From: Stutzerimonas stutzeri
Lineage (GTDB): Bacteria > Pseudomonadota > Gammaproteobacteria > Pseudomonadales > Pseudomonadaceae
Direction: 5' to 3'
Length of the DNA stretch: 64,000 nt
Assembly (NCBI RefSeq): GCF_024448985.1
Contig: NZ_JAMOII010000002.1
Coordinates: forward strand, 62,001 to 126,000
The first letter of the stretch is position 1. Every line of letters begins with the position of its first letter. The notes below the pieces were generated by a model. That model was not told the DNA's origin. It did no database searches and saw only the letters and a program-made list of their open reading frames with translations. The position numbers and the translations under genes were made by a program. Below, piece by piece: positions 52,194-61,966 of the stretch.

Positions 52194-54592
52194 TGCTGTG
52201 TCTCTGAGCGCCGATAGCAAGGCAACTCGAACCAGAAGCAGGCGCCAGCGCCGGGTACCGAGTCGAAACCGATCTGTCCGTGCATATGCTCGATCAACTC
52301 CTTACTGATGGCCAAGCCAAGGCCGGTGCCGCCTTGTTGGCGCGTGTCCGACGCATCCGCCTGAGCGAATTTGCTGAATATGCGCTCGCGGAAGGACTCG
52401 GCGATCCCCGGCCCCTTGTCGCGCACGCTGACACGCACCGTTGCGTCATCGACCGTTTCGGCCCACAGTTCAATGGTTTCGCCGGGCGGCGAATACTTGG
52501 CGGCGTTGGACAGCAGGTTGCTCAATACCTGCTCCAGACGCATCGTGTCGACCTCGATCGACACGGCCGGGCAACTCCCGAGATCGATGCCGACAGTGTA
52601 GCTGTCGGCGTAGCCCTGATTGCTGCGCAGCGCCTGCTCAAGTAACGGCTGCAACGGCTGCAACTGCATCTCGAAGCGCATCTTGCCGGCATATAGCTTG
52701 TCGATATCCAGCAGGTCGTCGATCAGCGCACTCAGGCGCTTGCTGTTCTGGTTGGCGATGTCCAGCAGCTCCTCCAGGTGCTCGGGCACCTCGCCGACGA
52801 TCTCGCCACAGATCAGCCCCAGCGAGGCGGTAATGGAGGTCAGCGGTGTGCGCAGCTCGTGGCTGACGGTCGAGACGAAGTCACGCTGCAGGATCTCGAC
52901 CTGCTTGCGCTCGGTGATATCGTGCAGCACCACCACCGCGCCGTTCTGCTGGCCGTCGGATGCGAACATGGGGTCGGCATTGGCCAACACGTGTCGCACT
53001 GTCCCATGCACCACGATCGTCATTTCCAGGTTGCGGATATGTTCGCCACGCAGTGCACGCAGTAGCGGGACTTGGTCATAGGACAAGGGCGTCACGCCAT
53101 CTGCCTGAAAGAGGCGGTAGTAGTCCGGCCACTGTTCCGGTGAGAGCTGCGCTGCGTCCAAACCGTGCCAGAGCCGGGCGGTATTGTTGAATAGCGTCAG
53201 GTTGCCTTCGGCATCGCAGGCCACGACGGCTTCGGACAGCGCCTCGAGTAACCGCCGGTTCATTTCCTGCTGTTTGTCCAGCTCGGCCTGCTCGGCCTTG
53301 CGCTCGGTGATATCGGTCACCAGACCATGCCAGAGCACCGAACCATCGGCTTGGCGCATCGGCGTGGCGCGCGCCTCGACCCAGATGACGCCTTTGCGCG
53401 GGTGATCGATGCGGTGCTCGAAATGCCAAGGCGTCAGGGTCGCGGCGGCGTACCGGATGCTCGACAGCACGCGCGTGCGGTCATCTGGATATACCCGGGT
53501 ATAGATCGGTGCAATGCTCGGCTCCATTTCCACCGAGCTCAGTCCGTAGATGTCCTCGAGGCCTTCGCTGAGGTAGGGAAAGGAGCTGCTGCCGTCAGGC
53601 CGCCAGCAGAATTGGAACAGCAGGCCCGGCACCTGCGCGGCGATTTGCTGCAGGCGCAGTTGCAGATTTTCCTGATGGGCCAGGTCGTAGGCGCTGACGA
53701 TATAACCATGCAGCAGTTCGTGTTCGTCATGGATTGCCGATACGTTCAGCAGTACCGGCACGCTGTCGCCGTTTCGGTGCAACAGGCGCCACTCACGCAT
53801 TTCACGCCGCCCTTCGAGCAGCGGCGCGATGAGCACGGCGAATCCCGGCTCGACGGTATCACCCAGTTCGTTGCTGAGAATGGCGGCACGCCGGACCAGG
53901 GCATCCAGCGGGAACAGTGCCGTTGTCAGTGGACGGTCGATAAGCATCTGCTCGGAATAACCGAACAGGCGCTCGGCGGTCGGGTTGACTCCCGAGATTC
54001 GCCCGTCAGCGGTGGTCAGCACCATCGCGCTGGCAGCGCTGTTGAGCAGGGCCTGATGCAGCGCCGCCTGGTCGGCGTAACGGTGCCGCTGCAGCCGCTC
54101 TTCGAACAAGCGCATGATCTGCCGACTCAGGCGCATCAATGCGTCGCGCTGTCCTTCGCTGAGGCGGCGCGGTTGCCGGTCGATCACGCACAATGTGCCG
54201 AGGTTGTAGCCATCCGGCGTGGTCAATGGCGCGCCGGCATAAAAGCGGATCTTCGGATCGCCGGTCACCAGTGGGTTGTTGCGAAAGCGCTGATCCTGCA
54301 GCGCGTCATGGACTTCGAAAAGTCCGTCACCCTCGATGGTGTGGGTGCAAAAGGAAATACCCCGTGGGGTTTCGCTGACGTCCAGACCGAAGCGGCTCTT
54401 GAACCATTGGCGGTGGTCGTCCACCAGCGAAATCAGCGCAATCGGAGTGCTGCAGATGCAAGAAGCCAGCTGGGTGAAATCGTCAAAGGCGGATTCATCC
54501 GGGGTATCGAGAATCTCGTAACGCAGCAGCGCGGCGAGTCGAGACAGCTCGCGTGGTGGCGAGGGTGCCGGCATTGGTTTCGGTGGCTCCAT
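52190..54592 (-). CDS. Cytoplasmic sensor histidine kinase, GAF-PAS-PAS-PAS
   Basis: 800 residues with no membrane segment. Order: GAF (about 20-165; ISLVDDHRQWFKSRFGLDVS), PAS (180-300), PAS with PAC (315-430; WHGLVTDITERK), PAS (442-560), HisKA with His578 (STVSHELRTPLTSI), ATPase domain (NLLSNAAKYSPPGE, RDKGPGIAESFRERIFSKFA, GTGLGLAISKELIEHMHG). It ends after the ATPase, so it is not a hybrid; its product must be phosphorylated partners such as the two lone receivers. Ribosome binding site is weak. It lies 44 bases after the next receiver gene. Confidence 0.93.
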   Translation of the reverse strand: MEPPKPMPAPSPPRELSRLAALLRYEILDTPDESAFDDFTQLASCICSTPIALISLVDDHRQWFKSRFGLDVSETPRGISFCTHTIEGDGLFEVHDALQDQRFRNNPLVTGDPKIRFYAGAPLTTPDGYNLGTLCVIDRQPRRLSEGQRDALMRLSRQIMRLFEERLQRHRYADQAALHQALLNSAASAMVLTTADGRISGVNPTAERLFGYSEQMLIDRPLTTALFPLDALVRRAAILSNELGDTVEPGFAVLIAPLLEGRREMREWRLLHRNGDSVPVLLNVSAIHDEHELLHGYIVSAYDLAHQENLQLRLQQIAAQVPGLLFQFCWRPDGSSSFPYLSEGLEDIYGLSSVEMEPSIAPIYTRVYPDDRTRVLSSIRYAAATLTPWHFEHRIDHPRKGVIWVEARATPMRQADGSVLWHGLVTDITERKAEQAELDKQQEMNRRLLEALSEAVVACDAEGNLTLFNNTARLWHGLDAAQLSPEQWPDYYRLFQADGVTPLSYDQVPLLRALRGEHIRNLEMTIVVHGTVRHVLANADPMFASDGQQNGAVVVLHDITERKQVEILQRDFVSTVSHELRTPLTSITASLGLICGEIVGEVPEHLEELLDIANQNSKRLSALIDDLLDIDKLYAGKMRFEMQLQPLQPLLEQALRSNQGYADSYTVGIDLGSCPAVSIEVDTMRLEQVLSNLLSNAAKYSPPGETIELWAETVDDATVRVSVRDKGPGIAESFRERIFSKFAQADASDTRQQGGTGLGLAISKELIEHMHGQIGFDSVPGAGACFWFELPCYRRSETQQ

Positions 54593-54636
54593 CTGGCTGA
54601 CCTGTCTCGCTGGTTTGAGGGCTGGACGCCGTCGAC

Positions 54637-55023
54637 TTACGCGCGACCGGAATCCCAGATCGCGCGAATCTGGCTGGCCAAGCGCATCGGATCGAAGGGT
54701 TTGATAATCACGTCCCGCGCGCCGAGCTTGCGCAAATATTCTATTTCACCCGGCTGGACCTTGGCGGTCATGAAGGCGACTGGTATTTGGGCCAGGTCGA
54801 TCCGCTCGCTGAGCCGGGTCAGGGTTTCGGCGCCGCCCATACCGGGCATCATCACATCGAGCAGAATGAAATGCGGATCGAATTCTTCAACCTCCTCAAG
54901 TGCCTGAAGACCGGACGAACAGGACCGTACCTGATAGCCGCCGATGGCTTCCAACGCGACTTTCGTCACAGCCTGTATGGACGGATCGTCCTCGACGTGG
55001 AGTATCCGTTTCAGCTCGGTCAT
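54637..55023 (-). CDS. Single-domain response regulator
   Basis: 128 residues from ATG at 55023 with a GGAGG site. Complete receiver: RILHVEDDPSIQ, Asp56 (ILLDVMMPGMGG), Thr in VAFMTAKVQ and Lys in VIIKPFDPMRLA. It is clearly a paralogue of the other lone receiver (both share the R-I-L-H-V-E-D start and KPFDP end). No output domain. It lies between two kinases and could receive phosphate from either. Confidence 0.93.
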   Translation of the reverse strand: MTELKRILHVEDDPSIQAVTKVALEAIGGYQVRSCSSGLQALEEVEEFDPHFILLDVMMPGMGGAETLTRLSERIDLAQIPVAFMTAKVQPGEIEYLRKLGARDVIIKPFDPMRLASQIRAIWDSGRA

Positions 55024-55124
55024 GCGATGCCTCCGTCGGCCAGTGCGCCATTGCGAACGATCAAGCGAGCAGTGTGCCAGCTTGCCCGCTGACTGACGCG
55101 GCACAATGAAAAAATAGCCTGCGT

Positions 55125-58076
55125 TCACGATTCCTGAACAGGCAGTTCGAACCAGAAACAGGCACCCTGGCCCAATTCGGAGTCGAAACCGATGCATCCG
55201 TGCATGTGCTCGATCAGCTCTTTGCTGATCGCCAGGCCAAGGCCGGTACCGCCTTTCTGTCGGGTGTCGGAAGAATCGGCCTGGGAAAATTTCTGGAAAA
55301 TACGCTGCCGAAACGTCTGCGGAATACCTGGGCCAACGTCGCGGATGCTCACGCGAACCCGATCGCCCCGACGGCTGCTACTCAAGACTACGACTTCGCC
55401 AGTCGGCGAGAATTTCGCGGCGTTGGAGAGCAAGTTCGCCAGCACCTGCTGCAGGCGATGCTCATCCACCGACACCTGCACATCCACCCGCTCGCCCATT
55501 TCCAGGCGCACCTGGTGCTGTTCAGCGTAGCCCTGATTCGAACGAAGCGATTCTTCGAGCAGCGGCGCCAGAGGCTGAGTCTGTAGTTGGAAGTTCATCT
55601 GGCCGGCGATCAGCTTCTCCATGTCCAGCAAGTCGTCGATCAACAGGCCGAGGCGCTGGCTGTTCTGTTGCGCGATGCTGAGCAACTGCCCGATCGCTGG
55701 CGAAACCTCGCCGACGGCCCCGCCGTTGATTAGCCCCAGGGCGCCGGAAATTGAGGTCAGGGGCGTGCGCAACTCGTGACTGACAATGGAGACGAATTCG
55801 CTCTTCATCTGCTCGATGCGCTTGCGCTCGGTGATGTCGCGCACCAGGCCGATGAATTTGCGTTCGCCTCGGTGGCTGATTTCTGAGACGCGCAGTTCGA
55901 TGGTGAACAGCTCGCCATTGCGGCGCATTCCCTGCAATTCACGGTTCTGCTCCAGGCTGCGGCCTTCGCCGCGGCGCTCGTAGTCTTCAAGGTGACCATC
56001 GTGCGCGGCGCGGTGCGGCTCGGGCATCAGCATCGACAGGTTGCGCCCGAGTACTTCTTCTTCGCTATAGCCGAAGGTGCGCTCGGCGGCGTGGTTGAAC
56101 GTTTCGATCAGGCCGCGCTGGTTGATGATGATGATCGCGTCGACGACGTTGGCAATCAGCAGGCGTACGTATCGTTCACGCTCGTTGGCTTCTTGCTCGG
56201 CGAGGGCGCGCGCGCTGACATCCCGGATGAAGCCGTCGTACCACAGCAGACGCCCTTCGGCGTCACGCAGTGCGCGGCTGTTCTCTTGCACCCAGAGCGT
56301 TTCGCCGCGCGCGTTGATCAGCCGGTAGGTGCGTTCGAATTGATCCTCAACCTTGCTCGCTGGACCGGGGCAGTCGTCTGGGTGGATCAGGCTGCTGAAA
56401 CAGCGTGTGCCGGGGGGGAGGAAATCGCTGGCGGGGTAACCTGTCAGCCGTTCTATACCGTCGCTGAGGTAACGAATCGTGCGGTTGGCATCGCCGTCAC
56501 GCCGGTAGACCACACCCGGCAGGTTGCTAACCATGCTACGGAAGCGACTCTCGCTTTCGCCGAGTGCGATAGCGGTGTCCATGAGTGGCGTGATATCGGC
56601 GATGAAGCCATGCCAGAGCACCGAACCGTCACGCAGGCGCTCGGCAGTCGCCCTGACTTCGACCCAGACCAGCCCTTTTTCGCGGTGATTGATCCTATAG
56701 CGCGTGAAGCCCCCGCCCAGAGTCGCCGCCGAGCGCTCGATCGCGGCGCGCAACATGGGGCGGTCGGGGTCATACACTGCGGCGAAAGCATGGCTGGCGT
56801 CCTCGATCAACTGCTCCGGGTCTATCCCATAGAGTTCGCGCGAGCCTTCACTGGCGTAGAGCGCGCTGTAGGCGCCTTCCGGGGAGCGCTTCAGCTGATA
56901 GACCATGCCGGGCAGCAGGCTGGCGATTTTCTGCCCGCGTTCGAGCAGGCGCTTGCGATTGCGCTCCTGCTGCGTCGAGTGGATCCGGTGGACGCGCTGA
57001 AGGACGCCGCGGCGATGAAGCATGAAGGCCAGGATCAACAGCAGCAATTCGGCAATCAGCCAGGCCAGTCCCCATTTGATCAGGATGCGGCGTTCGGCCT
57101 GCTGTTGCTCACGCAATGCCAGCGTGATGTCTCGCCAGACCAGCGCAACGGCCACAGGCATACGCCTTGGATCGTGTTCGGCCCTGATATCGTGCAGCGG
57201 CACCTGATTGAGCACGAAGCTGCGGCCTTCGGATTCGAGCAGACGCAGCGCTTGACCGGACTCGGGCGCTGGCAATGATCGCTGTTGCGCCCACTGCAGA
57301 ATCTGCGGCGCCGAGTGGGTATCGAGCAGCCAGCCATTAAGACCTTGCAGCTGGATCCCGACCGGACGGGTCCAGAGCACATTTTCTAGCTCGTCACGAT
57401 TCACCAGCAGCCCCAGCCCGGCGTTCAGCTGGTCAGCCAGCTCTTTCAGATCGGGAAGGATGCCGAATCCCACTTCGAGGGCTCCGATCACTTCGCTTTC
57501 AAAGCTGCTGCTGCCGCGGATCGGTACGATGGCCCGGTTCCCTGCGTTGTGCCGACCGATATCCAATCCGGAAACGATCCGGCCATGGGTCAACGATTGG
57601 TAGAGCATAGGGCGGCGGTCCGCGACCGCATCACCAAACGCGTCGGGCTCCTGCATGCGCAGCAGCGCCAAACCCGCTTCGCCCAAGTACAGCTGAAGCT
57701 GGAGCGCGCCGTGGGCTTGCATGGCCGTCCAGGTCGGGGTAAGCGAGCTGAACAGCTGCTCGCGGATACGGGCCAGTCGAGGGCCGTCCCACTGAGCTCC
57801 GGCCTTCACGGCGCGGTCAGCCTGGCGAACCAGCCGAAGCGTCTCCGGGCTGGCGCTCAATGCACTGGCGATCAACCGGGCCTGCTCTTCCAGTCTCTGC
57901 TGAGCGCTGCGCAACGCCAGTGCCTGGAGCTCGCCTTGCTGCGCCGTCTGCAGCGTCCAGACAGCATCGCGCGCCTGGTGGTCATTGATGGCAAGACCAC
58001 CGAACAGCAAGGCGAGAAGCAGACTGCCGAGGCCGAATATCCATCGTGGGTCGGTGGGATGGGGGATGGTTTTCAT
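55125..58076 (-). CDS. Membrane sensor histidine kinase, dCache-PAS-PAS-PAS
   Basis: 983 residues from ATG at 58076; no clear ribosome binding site for this or the GTG at 58091. Order: membrane segment (about 12-30), periplasmic double-Cache sensor (35-325; LYLGEAGLALLRMQEPDAFG, SGLDIGRHNAGNRAIVPIRG), membrane segment (332-352), PAS (385-500), PAS (512-625), FixL-like PAS (640-748), HisKA with His767 (SIVSHELRTPLTSI), ATPase domain (NLLSNAAKFSPTGE, GTGLGLAISKELIEHMHG). The kinase core is very similar to that of the 52-54 kb kinase, which suggests duplication. It is the first gene of the cluster. Confidence 0.93.
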   Translation of the reverse strand: MKTIPHPTDPRWIFGLGSLLLALLFGGLAINDHQARDAVWTLQTAQQGELQALALRSAQQRLEEQARLIASALSASPETLRLVRQADRAVKAGAQWDGPRLARIREQLFSSLTPTWTAMQAHGALQLQLYLGEAGLALLRMQEPDAFGDAVADRRPMLYQSLTHGRIVSGLDIGRHNAGNRAIVPIRGSSSFESEVIGALEVGFGILPDLKELADQLNAGLGLLVNRDELENVLWTRPVGIQLQGLNGWLLDTHSAPQILQWAQQRSLPAPESGQALRLLESEGRSFVLNQVPLHDIRAEHDPRRMPVAVALVWRDITLALREQQQAERRILIKWGLAWLIAELLLLILAFMLHRRGVLQRVHRIHSTQQERNRKRLLERGQKIASLLPGMVYQLKRSPEGAYSALYASEGSRELYGIDPEQLIEDASHAFAAVYDPDRPMLRAAIERSAATLGGGFTRYRINHREKGLVWVEVRATAERLRDGSVLWHGFIADITPLMDTAIALGESESRFRSMVSNLPGVVYRRDGDANRTIRYLSDGIERLTGYPASDFLPPGTRCFSSLIHPDDCPGPASKVEDQFERTYRLINARGETLWVQENSRALRDAEGRLLWYDGFIRDVSARALAEQEANERERYVRLLIANVVDAIIIINQRGLIETFNHAAERTFGYSEEEVLGRNLSMLMPEPHRAAHDGHLEDYERRGEGRSLEQNRELQGMRRNGELFTIELRVSEISHRGERKFIGLVRDITERKRIEQMKSEFVSIVSHELRTPLTSISGALGLINGGAVGEVSPAIGQLLSIAQQNSQRLGLLIDDLLDMEKLIAGQMNFQLQTQPLAPLLEESLRSNQGYAEQHQVRLEMGERVDVQVSVDEHRLQQVLANLLSNAAKFSPTGEVVVLSSSRRGDRVRVSIRDVGPGIPQTFRQRIFQKFSQADSSDTRQKGGTGLGLAISKELIEHMHGCIGFDSELGQGACFWFELPVQES

Positions 58077-58361
58077 GAAGATTCTGAGCACCGTACGGCG
58101 TGGACGTGCTGCGACGCGCTACGTTTCCGGAACTGTGGCAGTGCCGAAAAGCGCGACGAAACAAATAGTGGCGTAATGCTACATCTGTTGACGCGTGTTT
58201 GGATTGATTCAGATATCGGCCGCGCTGCGTATTACTGTCAGACGCCGAAACAAAAAATAGACGCCGAACGACAGGCGGACACTCATCCGGGTAAGCAGCG
58301 TAGATAATGCGAGCAGACTCGCATCTGCGGATCTGCAATCTTCACCCGAGGCTTCAACACT

Positions 58362-59552
58362 ATGTGGTACACCGGTTTTCTCGACCTCTCGGCTTGGCAG
58401 GTGGTTGCTGCCACGCTGCTTCTGACACACGTGACCATCGTTGCCGTCACGGTCTACCTGCACCGTTATTCGGCACACCGCTCGCTTGAGCTGAACGCGG
58501 GTCTCAAGCACTTCTTCCGTTTCTGGCTGTGGCTGACCACGGCGATGAATACCCGCGAGTGGACCGCCATCCATCGTAAGCACCACGCTAAATGCGAAAC
58601 GCCCGACGATCCGCACAGCCCGGTACAGAAGGGCCTGGGCACTGTGCTGCGGCGCGGTGCCGAGTTGTACATGGAGGAGGCGAAGAACGAGGAAACCCTG
58701 CGCATCTACGGCAAGAACTGCCCGGACGACTGGATCGAGCGCAACCTCTATTCACGTTTCCCCAACCTGGGCATCGTGCTGATGCTTACCCTCGATCTGG
58801 CGCTGTTCGGTGTCATAGGTCTGACCGTCTGGGCGGTGCAGATGATCTGGATTCCGCTCTGGGCCGCCGGGGTGGTCAATGGGCTGGGGCATGCCGTGGG
58901 CTATCGCAACTTCGAATGCCGCGACGCGGCGACCAACCTCGTGCCCTGGGGCATCCTCATTGGGGGCGAGGAACTGCACAACAATCACCATACCTACCCG
59001 AACTCGGCCAAGCTGTCGGTGCGCAAGTGGGAATTCGACATGGGCTGGGCCTGGATCAAGCTGTTCAGCCTGTTCGGTCTGGCGAAGGTCAACCGCACCG
59101 CGCCCATCGCGCATCGCGTCACGCCCAAGCATCAGCTGGACATGGACAGCGCCATGGCGATCCTCAACAACCGTTTCCAGATCATGGCGCAGTACCGCAA
59201 GCTGGTGATCAAACCGCTGGTGCGTCTGGAACTGCAACGCGCCGATGCATCGGTGCGCCATCAGTTCCGCCGTGCCAAGCGGCTGCTGTCGCGCGAACCG
59301 AGCCTGCTGCAGCATGAGCAGCAGGCGCGCATCGAGGTGATACTCGAGCAGAGCCAGTCACTGAGGGTGATCTACGAACAGCGCCTGGCGCTGCAGCAGA
59401 TCTGGACTCGCACCAGTGCCAACGGCCACGAGATGCTCGCTGCGATCAAGCAGTGGGTGCAGGACGCCGAAGCCAGCGGCATCCAGTCGCTGCGTGAATT
59501 CGCCGAGCATCTGCGAACCTATTCGCTCAGGCCTGCGGTCGCCCACGGATGA
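58362..59552 (+). CDS. Membrane fatty-acid desaturase, DesA/DesB type (delta-9)
   Basis: 396 residues. All three His boxes are present: HRYSAH (34-39), HRKHH (about 71-75) and HNNHH (about 206-210), which bind the di-iron centre. Four membrane segments flank them. The start MWYTGFLDLSAWQVVAATLL and the GLGHAVGYRNFECRDAATNL stretch resemble P. aeruginosa desaturases that introduce double bonds into phospholipid or acyl-CoA chains. The C-terminal helical extension (about 290-396) is usual for this group. It diverges from the kinase cluster. Confidence 0.92.
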   Translation: MWYTGFLDLSAWQVVAATLLLTHVTIVAVTVYLHRYSAHRSLELNAGLKHFFRFWLWLTTAMNTREWTAIHRKHHAKCETPDDPHSPVQKGLGTVLRRGAELYMEEAKNEETLRIYGKNCPDDWIERNLYSRFPNLGIVLMLTLDLALFGVIGLTVWAVQMIWIPLWAAGVVNGLGHAVGYRNFECRDAATNLVPWGILIGGEELHNNHHTYPNSAKLSVRKWEFDMGWAWIKLFSLFGLAKVNRTAPIAHRVTPKHQLDMDSAMAILNNRFQIMAQYRKLVIKPLVRLELQRADASVRHQFRRAKRLLSREPSLLQHEQQARIEVILEQSQSLRVIYEQRLALQQIWTRTSANGHEMLAAIKQWVQDAEASGIQSLREFAEHLRTYSLRPAVAHG

Positions 59553-59692
59553 CCATTGATCGGCGCAATTAGTGGTAATTGCGCCAACTGGAACTTTGTT
59601 CTGCCGGCGTTCTCTCAACAGCATTCTGGTGTATAGCGACAGCTGCTCAGCGGGCTCCCGCCGGTACCTGGCGCTCGTTTGGGAACGCAGGT

Positions 59693-60694
59693 ATGACTCT
59701 GGTGAAGCAGCGAAGTGAAAAAGGGGTTGGCATCCTTCCCCCGACCGAAGGGCAGACGCTTTTGGCGTTGATGCATGCCCGGGCCGAAGTCGAGCGCTTG
59801 AGCGAGCGCGAACAGCTATTCAGCACGCTGATGGGCGCGGTTAACGCGGTGCTCTGGGCGTTCGATTCCGAGGCTCAGCGGATGGTCTACGTCAGCCCGG
59901 CCTACGAGCAGATCTTCGGGCGCTCGGCTGCGCTGTTGCTGGCGGACTTCGGCGAGTGGCGCAACAGCGTCTACCCGGATGATTTGGAACACGCGCAGCA
60001 GGGGCTAACCGATGTGCTCGAAAAGGGCGCCATCGAAGAGCGCGAGTACCGCATCATCCGTGGCGACGACGGTCAGTTGCGTTGGCTTAGCGACAAATGC
60101 TTCATCGCGCGTAACGTCGACGGCGCGCATGGGCCCATCGTCGTCGGGATCGCCGAAGACATCACCGATAAGAAGCAGCTCGAAGGCGAACTGCAGCGCC
60201 TGGCCACCGTCGACGTTCTGACCCAGAGCAGCAACCGCCGCTACTTCTTCGAATGCGCCAAGCGCGAGTTCGACCTGGCCCGGCAATACGCCACCCCGCT
60301 GGCGTTTCAGCTGCTGGACATCGACGACTTCAAGCGGATCAACGATACCCATGGCCATCAGATGGGCGATCAGGTACTGCAGCGCGTCGCCGAGTGCGGC
60401 TCGTCCGTGCTGCGTCGTGGCGATCTGTTCGGTCGCATCGGTGGCGAGGAGTTCGCCTTGCTGCTGCCGGGCTGCCAGCCGGACCTTGCCGAGCAGATCG
60501 CCGAGCGTCTGCAGCGGGAGGTGCAGCGGCTGGTATTCACCACCTCCGATGGTCAGCGCTTCGGCGTCACTATCAGCCTCGGCGTGACCTGTCTCAGGGC
60601 AGGCGATCCAGATCTCGGGGCGCTGTTCGCCCGTGCCGATGCGGCTATGTACACCGCCAAGCGTCTTGGCAAAAACCAGGTGATCATGGCCTGA
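59693..60694 (+). CDS. PAS-GGEEF diguanylate cyclase
   Basis: 333 residues from ATG at 59693; the frame is open upstream but without family support. A PAS domain (about 40-165; VNAVLWAFDSEAQRMVYVSP, GIAEDITDKKQLEGEL) is followed by a GGDEF domain with GGEEF (GRIGGEEFALLLPG) and an RxxD inhibitory site (RRGD) five residues before it. No membrane segment. It should make cyclic di-GMP in response to a cytoplasmic signal. It follows the desaturase by 140 bases. Confidence 0.9.
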   Translation: MTLVKQRSEKGVGILPPTEGQTLLALMHARAEVERLSEREQLFSTLMGAVNAVLWAFDSEAQRMVYVSPAYEQIFGRSAALLLADFGEWRNSVYPDDLEHAQQGLTDVLEKGAIEEREYRIIRGDDGQLRWLSDKCFIARNVDGAHGPIVVGIAEDITDKKQLEGELQRLATVDVLTQSSNRRYFFECAKREFDLARQYATPLAFQLLDIDDFKRINDTHGHQMGDQVLQRVAECGSSVLRRGDLFGRIGGEEFALLLPGCQPDLAEQIAERLQREVQRLVFTTSDGQRFGVTISLGVTCLRAGDPDLGALFARADAAMYTAKRLGKNQVIMA

Positions 60695-60741
60695 GTCAAT
60701 GGCGCGGGCCCGGCGCCATCGGACCTATCAGCCATCAGACA

Positions 60742-61122
60742 TCAACGGGTGAACTGCTGCGCCAGTTCCTCCATCTGCTGTTTGAACTCGTCACACTTGG
60801 CCTGCCGTTCGGATGCCGGGATGCTGTCCCATTTCGCTTTGCCCTGTTCGACGCCGTTATCGAAGCCCTTGTCGAAGCTGGCCGCATCCATGCCGTTGCG
60901 CGCCAGATGATCTTTCTGCTGTTGCTTATGCTCGACCAGCTGTTCGTCCGTATAGCCGCCACAGACCTCTGCCGTGACCTGCATCGTGCCGCCCAGCTTC
61001 GCCAGCTGTGCGTTCATGTTCGCCATCATCGGATTATTCGGCTGCTGAGCCAGGCTCGGAAGACTGATCAACATGGCGGCGCTGACGAGGGACAGGTATC
61101 GCAACTTTGCTGGTAAGGACAT
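60742..61122 (-). CDS. Exported protein of unknown function
   Basis: 126 residues from ATG at 61122 (AGGAA site). Signal peptide about 26 residues ending SLA. The mature part is helical and charged (MNAQLAKLGGTMQVTAEVCG, DEQLVEHKQQQKDHLARNG, ERQAKCDEFKQQMEELAQQF) with two Cys that could form a disulfide. I do not recognise the family. It is the last of three minus-strand exported-protein genes. Confidence 0.75.
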   Translation of the reverse strand: MSLPAKLRYLSLVSAAMLISLPSLAQQPNNPMMANMNAQLAKLGGTMQVTAEVCGGYTDEQLVEHKQQQKDHLARNGMDAASFDKGFDNGVEQGKAKWDSIPASERQAKCDEFKQQMEELAQQFTR

Positions 61123-61235
61123 GTTCGTTCCTGATTGTTGTTTGCTGCTCGAAAATCTGCGGTTCGGCCAAGGCTGACCTTGCGGTTGTTGGGTTGCCAA
61201 TCGGGCCATATGTTCCGGCTAGCTGCAATTTGTAC

Positions 61236-61835
61236 TCAACGAAGGGATTTGTGCAGCGCGACCGCACTCTGAATGGCCTGATCGTTGGTAATGCCCTGCA
61301 TGCTTTCCACCTTCTGCAGAGCGATGCCGCCTGCGGCGGCGATGATAGTCACTCTGCCGACCACGACCTGCGGGCCGACTATGCTCAGCTGTTCAGAAGG
61401 GTCCAGTTTTTTACTTACATCAACGATAAACCCGCCGATCTCTTTGACTCTGGGGTCGTCATACACCATGCCCATCTGCCGCAGCATCTCTTCGTCCGAA
61501 GGCACCTCATCGACAGAGATACCGACCGACAGGCCACCGCCTTTGACCATTTCAAAGACATTTCCGCTGGTCAATTCCTGTGATAACCAGGTGCAACTGA
61601 CTCCGTAGACGGTCACGTTATCGTATCGGCCATCGCCTTCCTCAGCGACCAGCACCAGACCCTCGATCAGCGGGCCAAGCGTCGTCGCGATCCGGCCACA
61701 ATCGGGAAGTTGTTCCAGGCTCGGCACCACATAGCTGGCCTGTGGGCCAGAGCCAGGGCCGCTGTCATCATCGCAACCGCTGGTGGCGAGGGCGAGGGTC
61801 AGCAGTGCCGGCAGTGCAGAACGAGGCGTGAGCAC
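61236..61835 (-). CDS. Putative lipoprotein of unknown function
   Basis: 199 residues from GTG at 61835, which has an AAGGA site; the frame extends upstream but only this start puts a proper signal in front of the lipobox (LATSGC, Cys21). The next residues DDDS would favour inner-membrane retention by the +2 Asp rule. The mature part has two Cys (QLPDCGRI, GVSCTWLS) and ends AVALHKSLR. No family recognised. Confidence 0.75.
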   Translation of the reverse strand: MLTPRSALPALLTLALATSGCDDDSGPGSGPQASYVVPSLEQLPDCGRIATTLGPLIEGLVLVAEEGDGRYDNVTVYGVSCTWLSQELTSGNVFEMVKGGGLSVGISVDEVPSDEEMLRQMGMVYDDPRVKEIGGFIVDVSKKLDPSEQLSIVGPQVVVGRVTIIAAAGGIALQKVESMQGITNDQAIQSAVALHKSLR

Positions 61836-61966
61836 GCAAGAGTCCTTTTTAGATGCTGTAGATGGCATGGCGACTGCGGCCGTTGCGCGCGCCACATGCC
61901 AAGAAGACCTCAACTCTAGACCAAATCGTTCGGCTTTCAAGTTAGCGAAGGCAGGCAAAAACTGCG

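Noticed and set aside
53327-54907. 526-codon plus-strand frame over the GAF/PAS kinase
   Set aside because: Shadow of the kinase reading frame; no domain or ribosome binding site.
55992-57278. 428-codon plus-strand frame over the dCache/PAS kinase
   Set aside because: Same reason: antisense to a certain kinase gene, without domain support.
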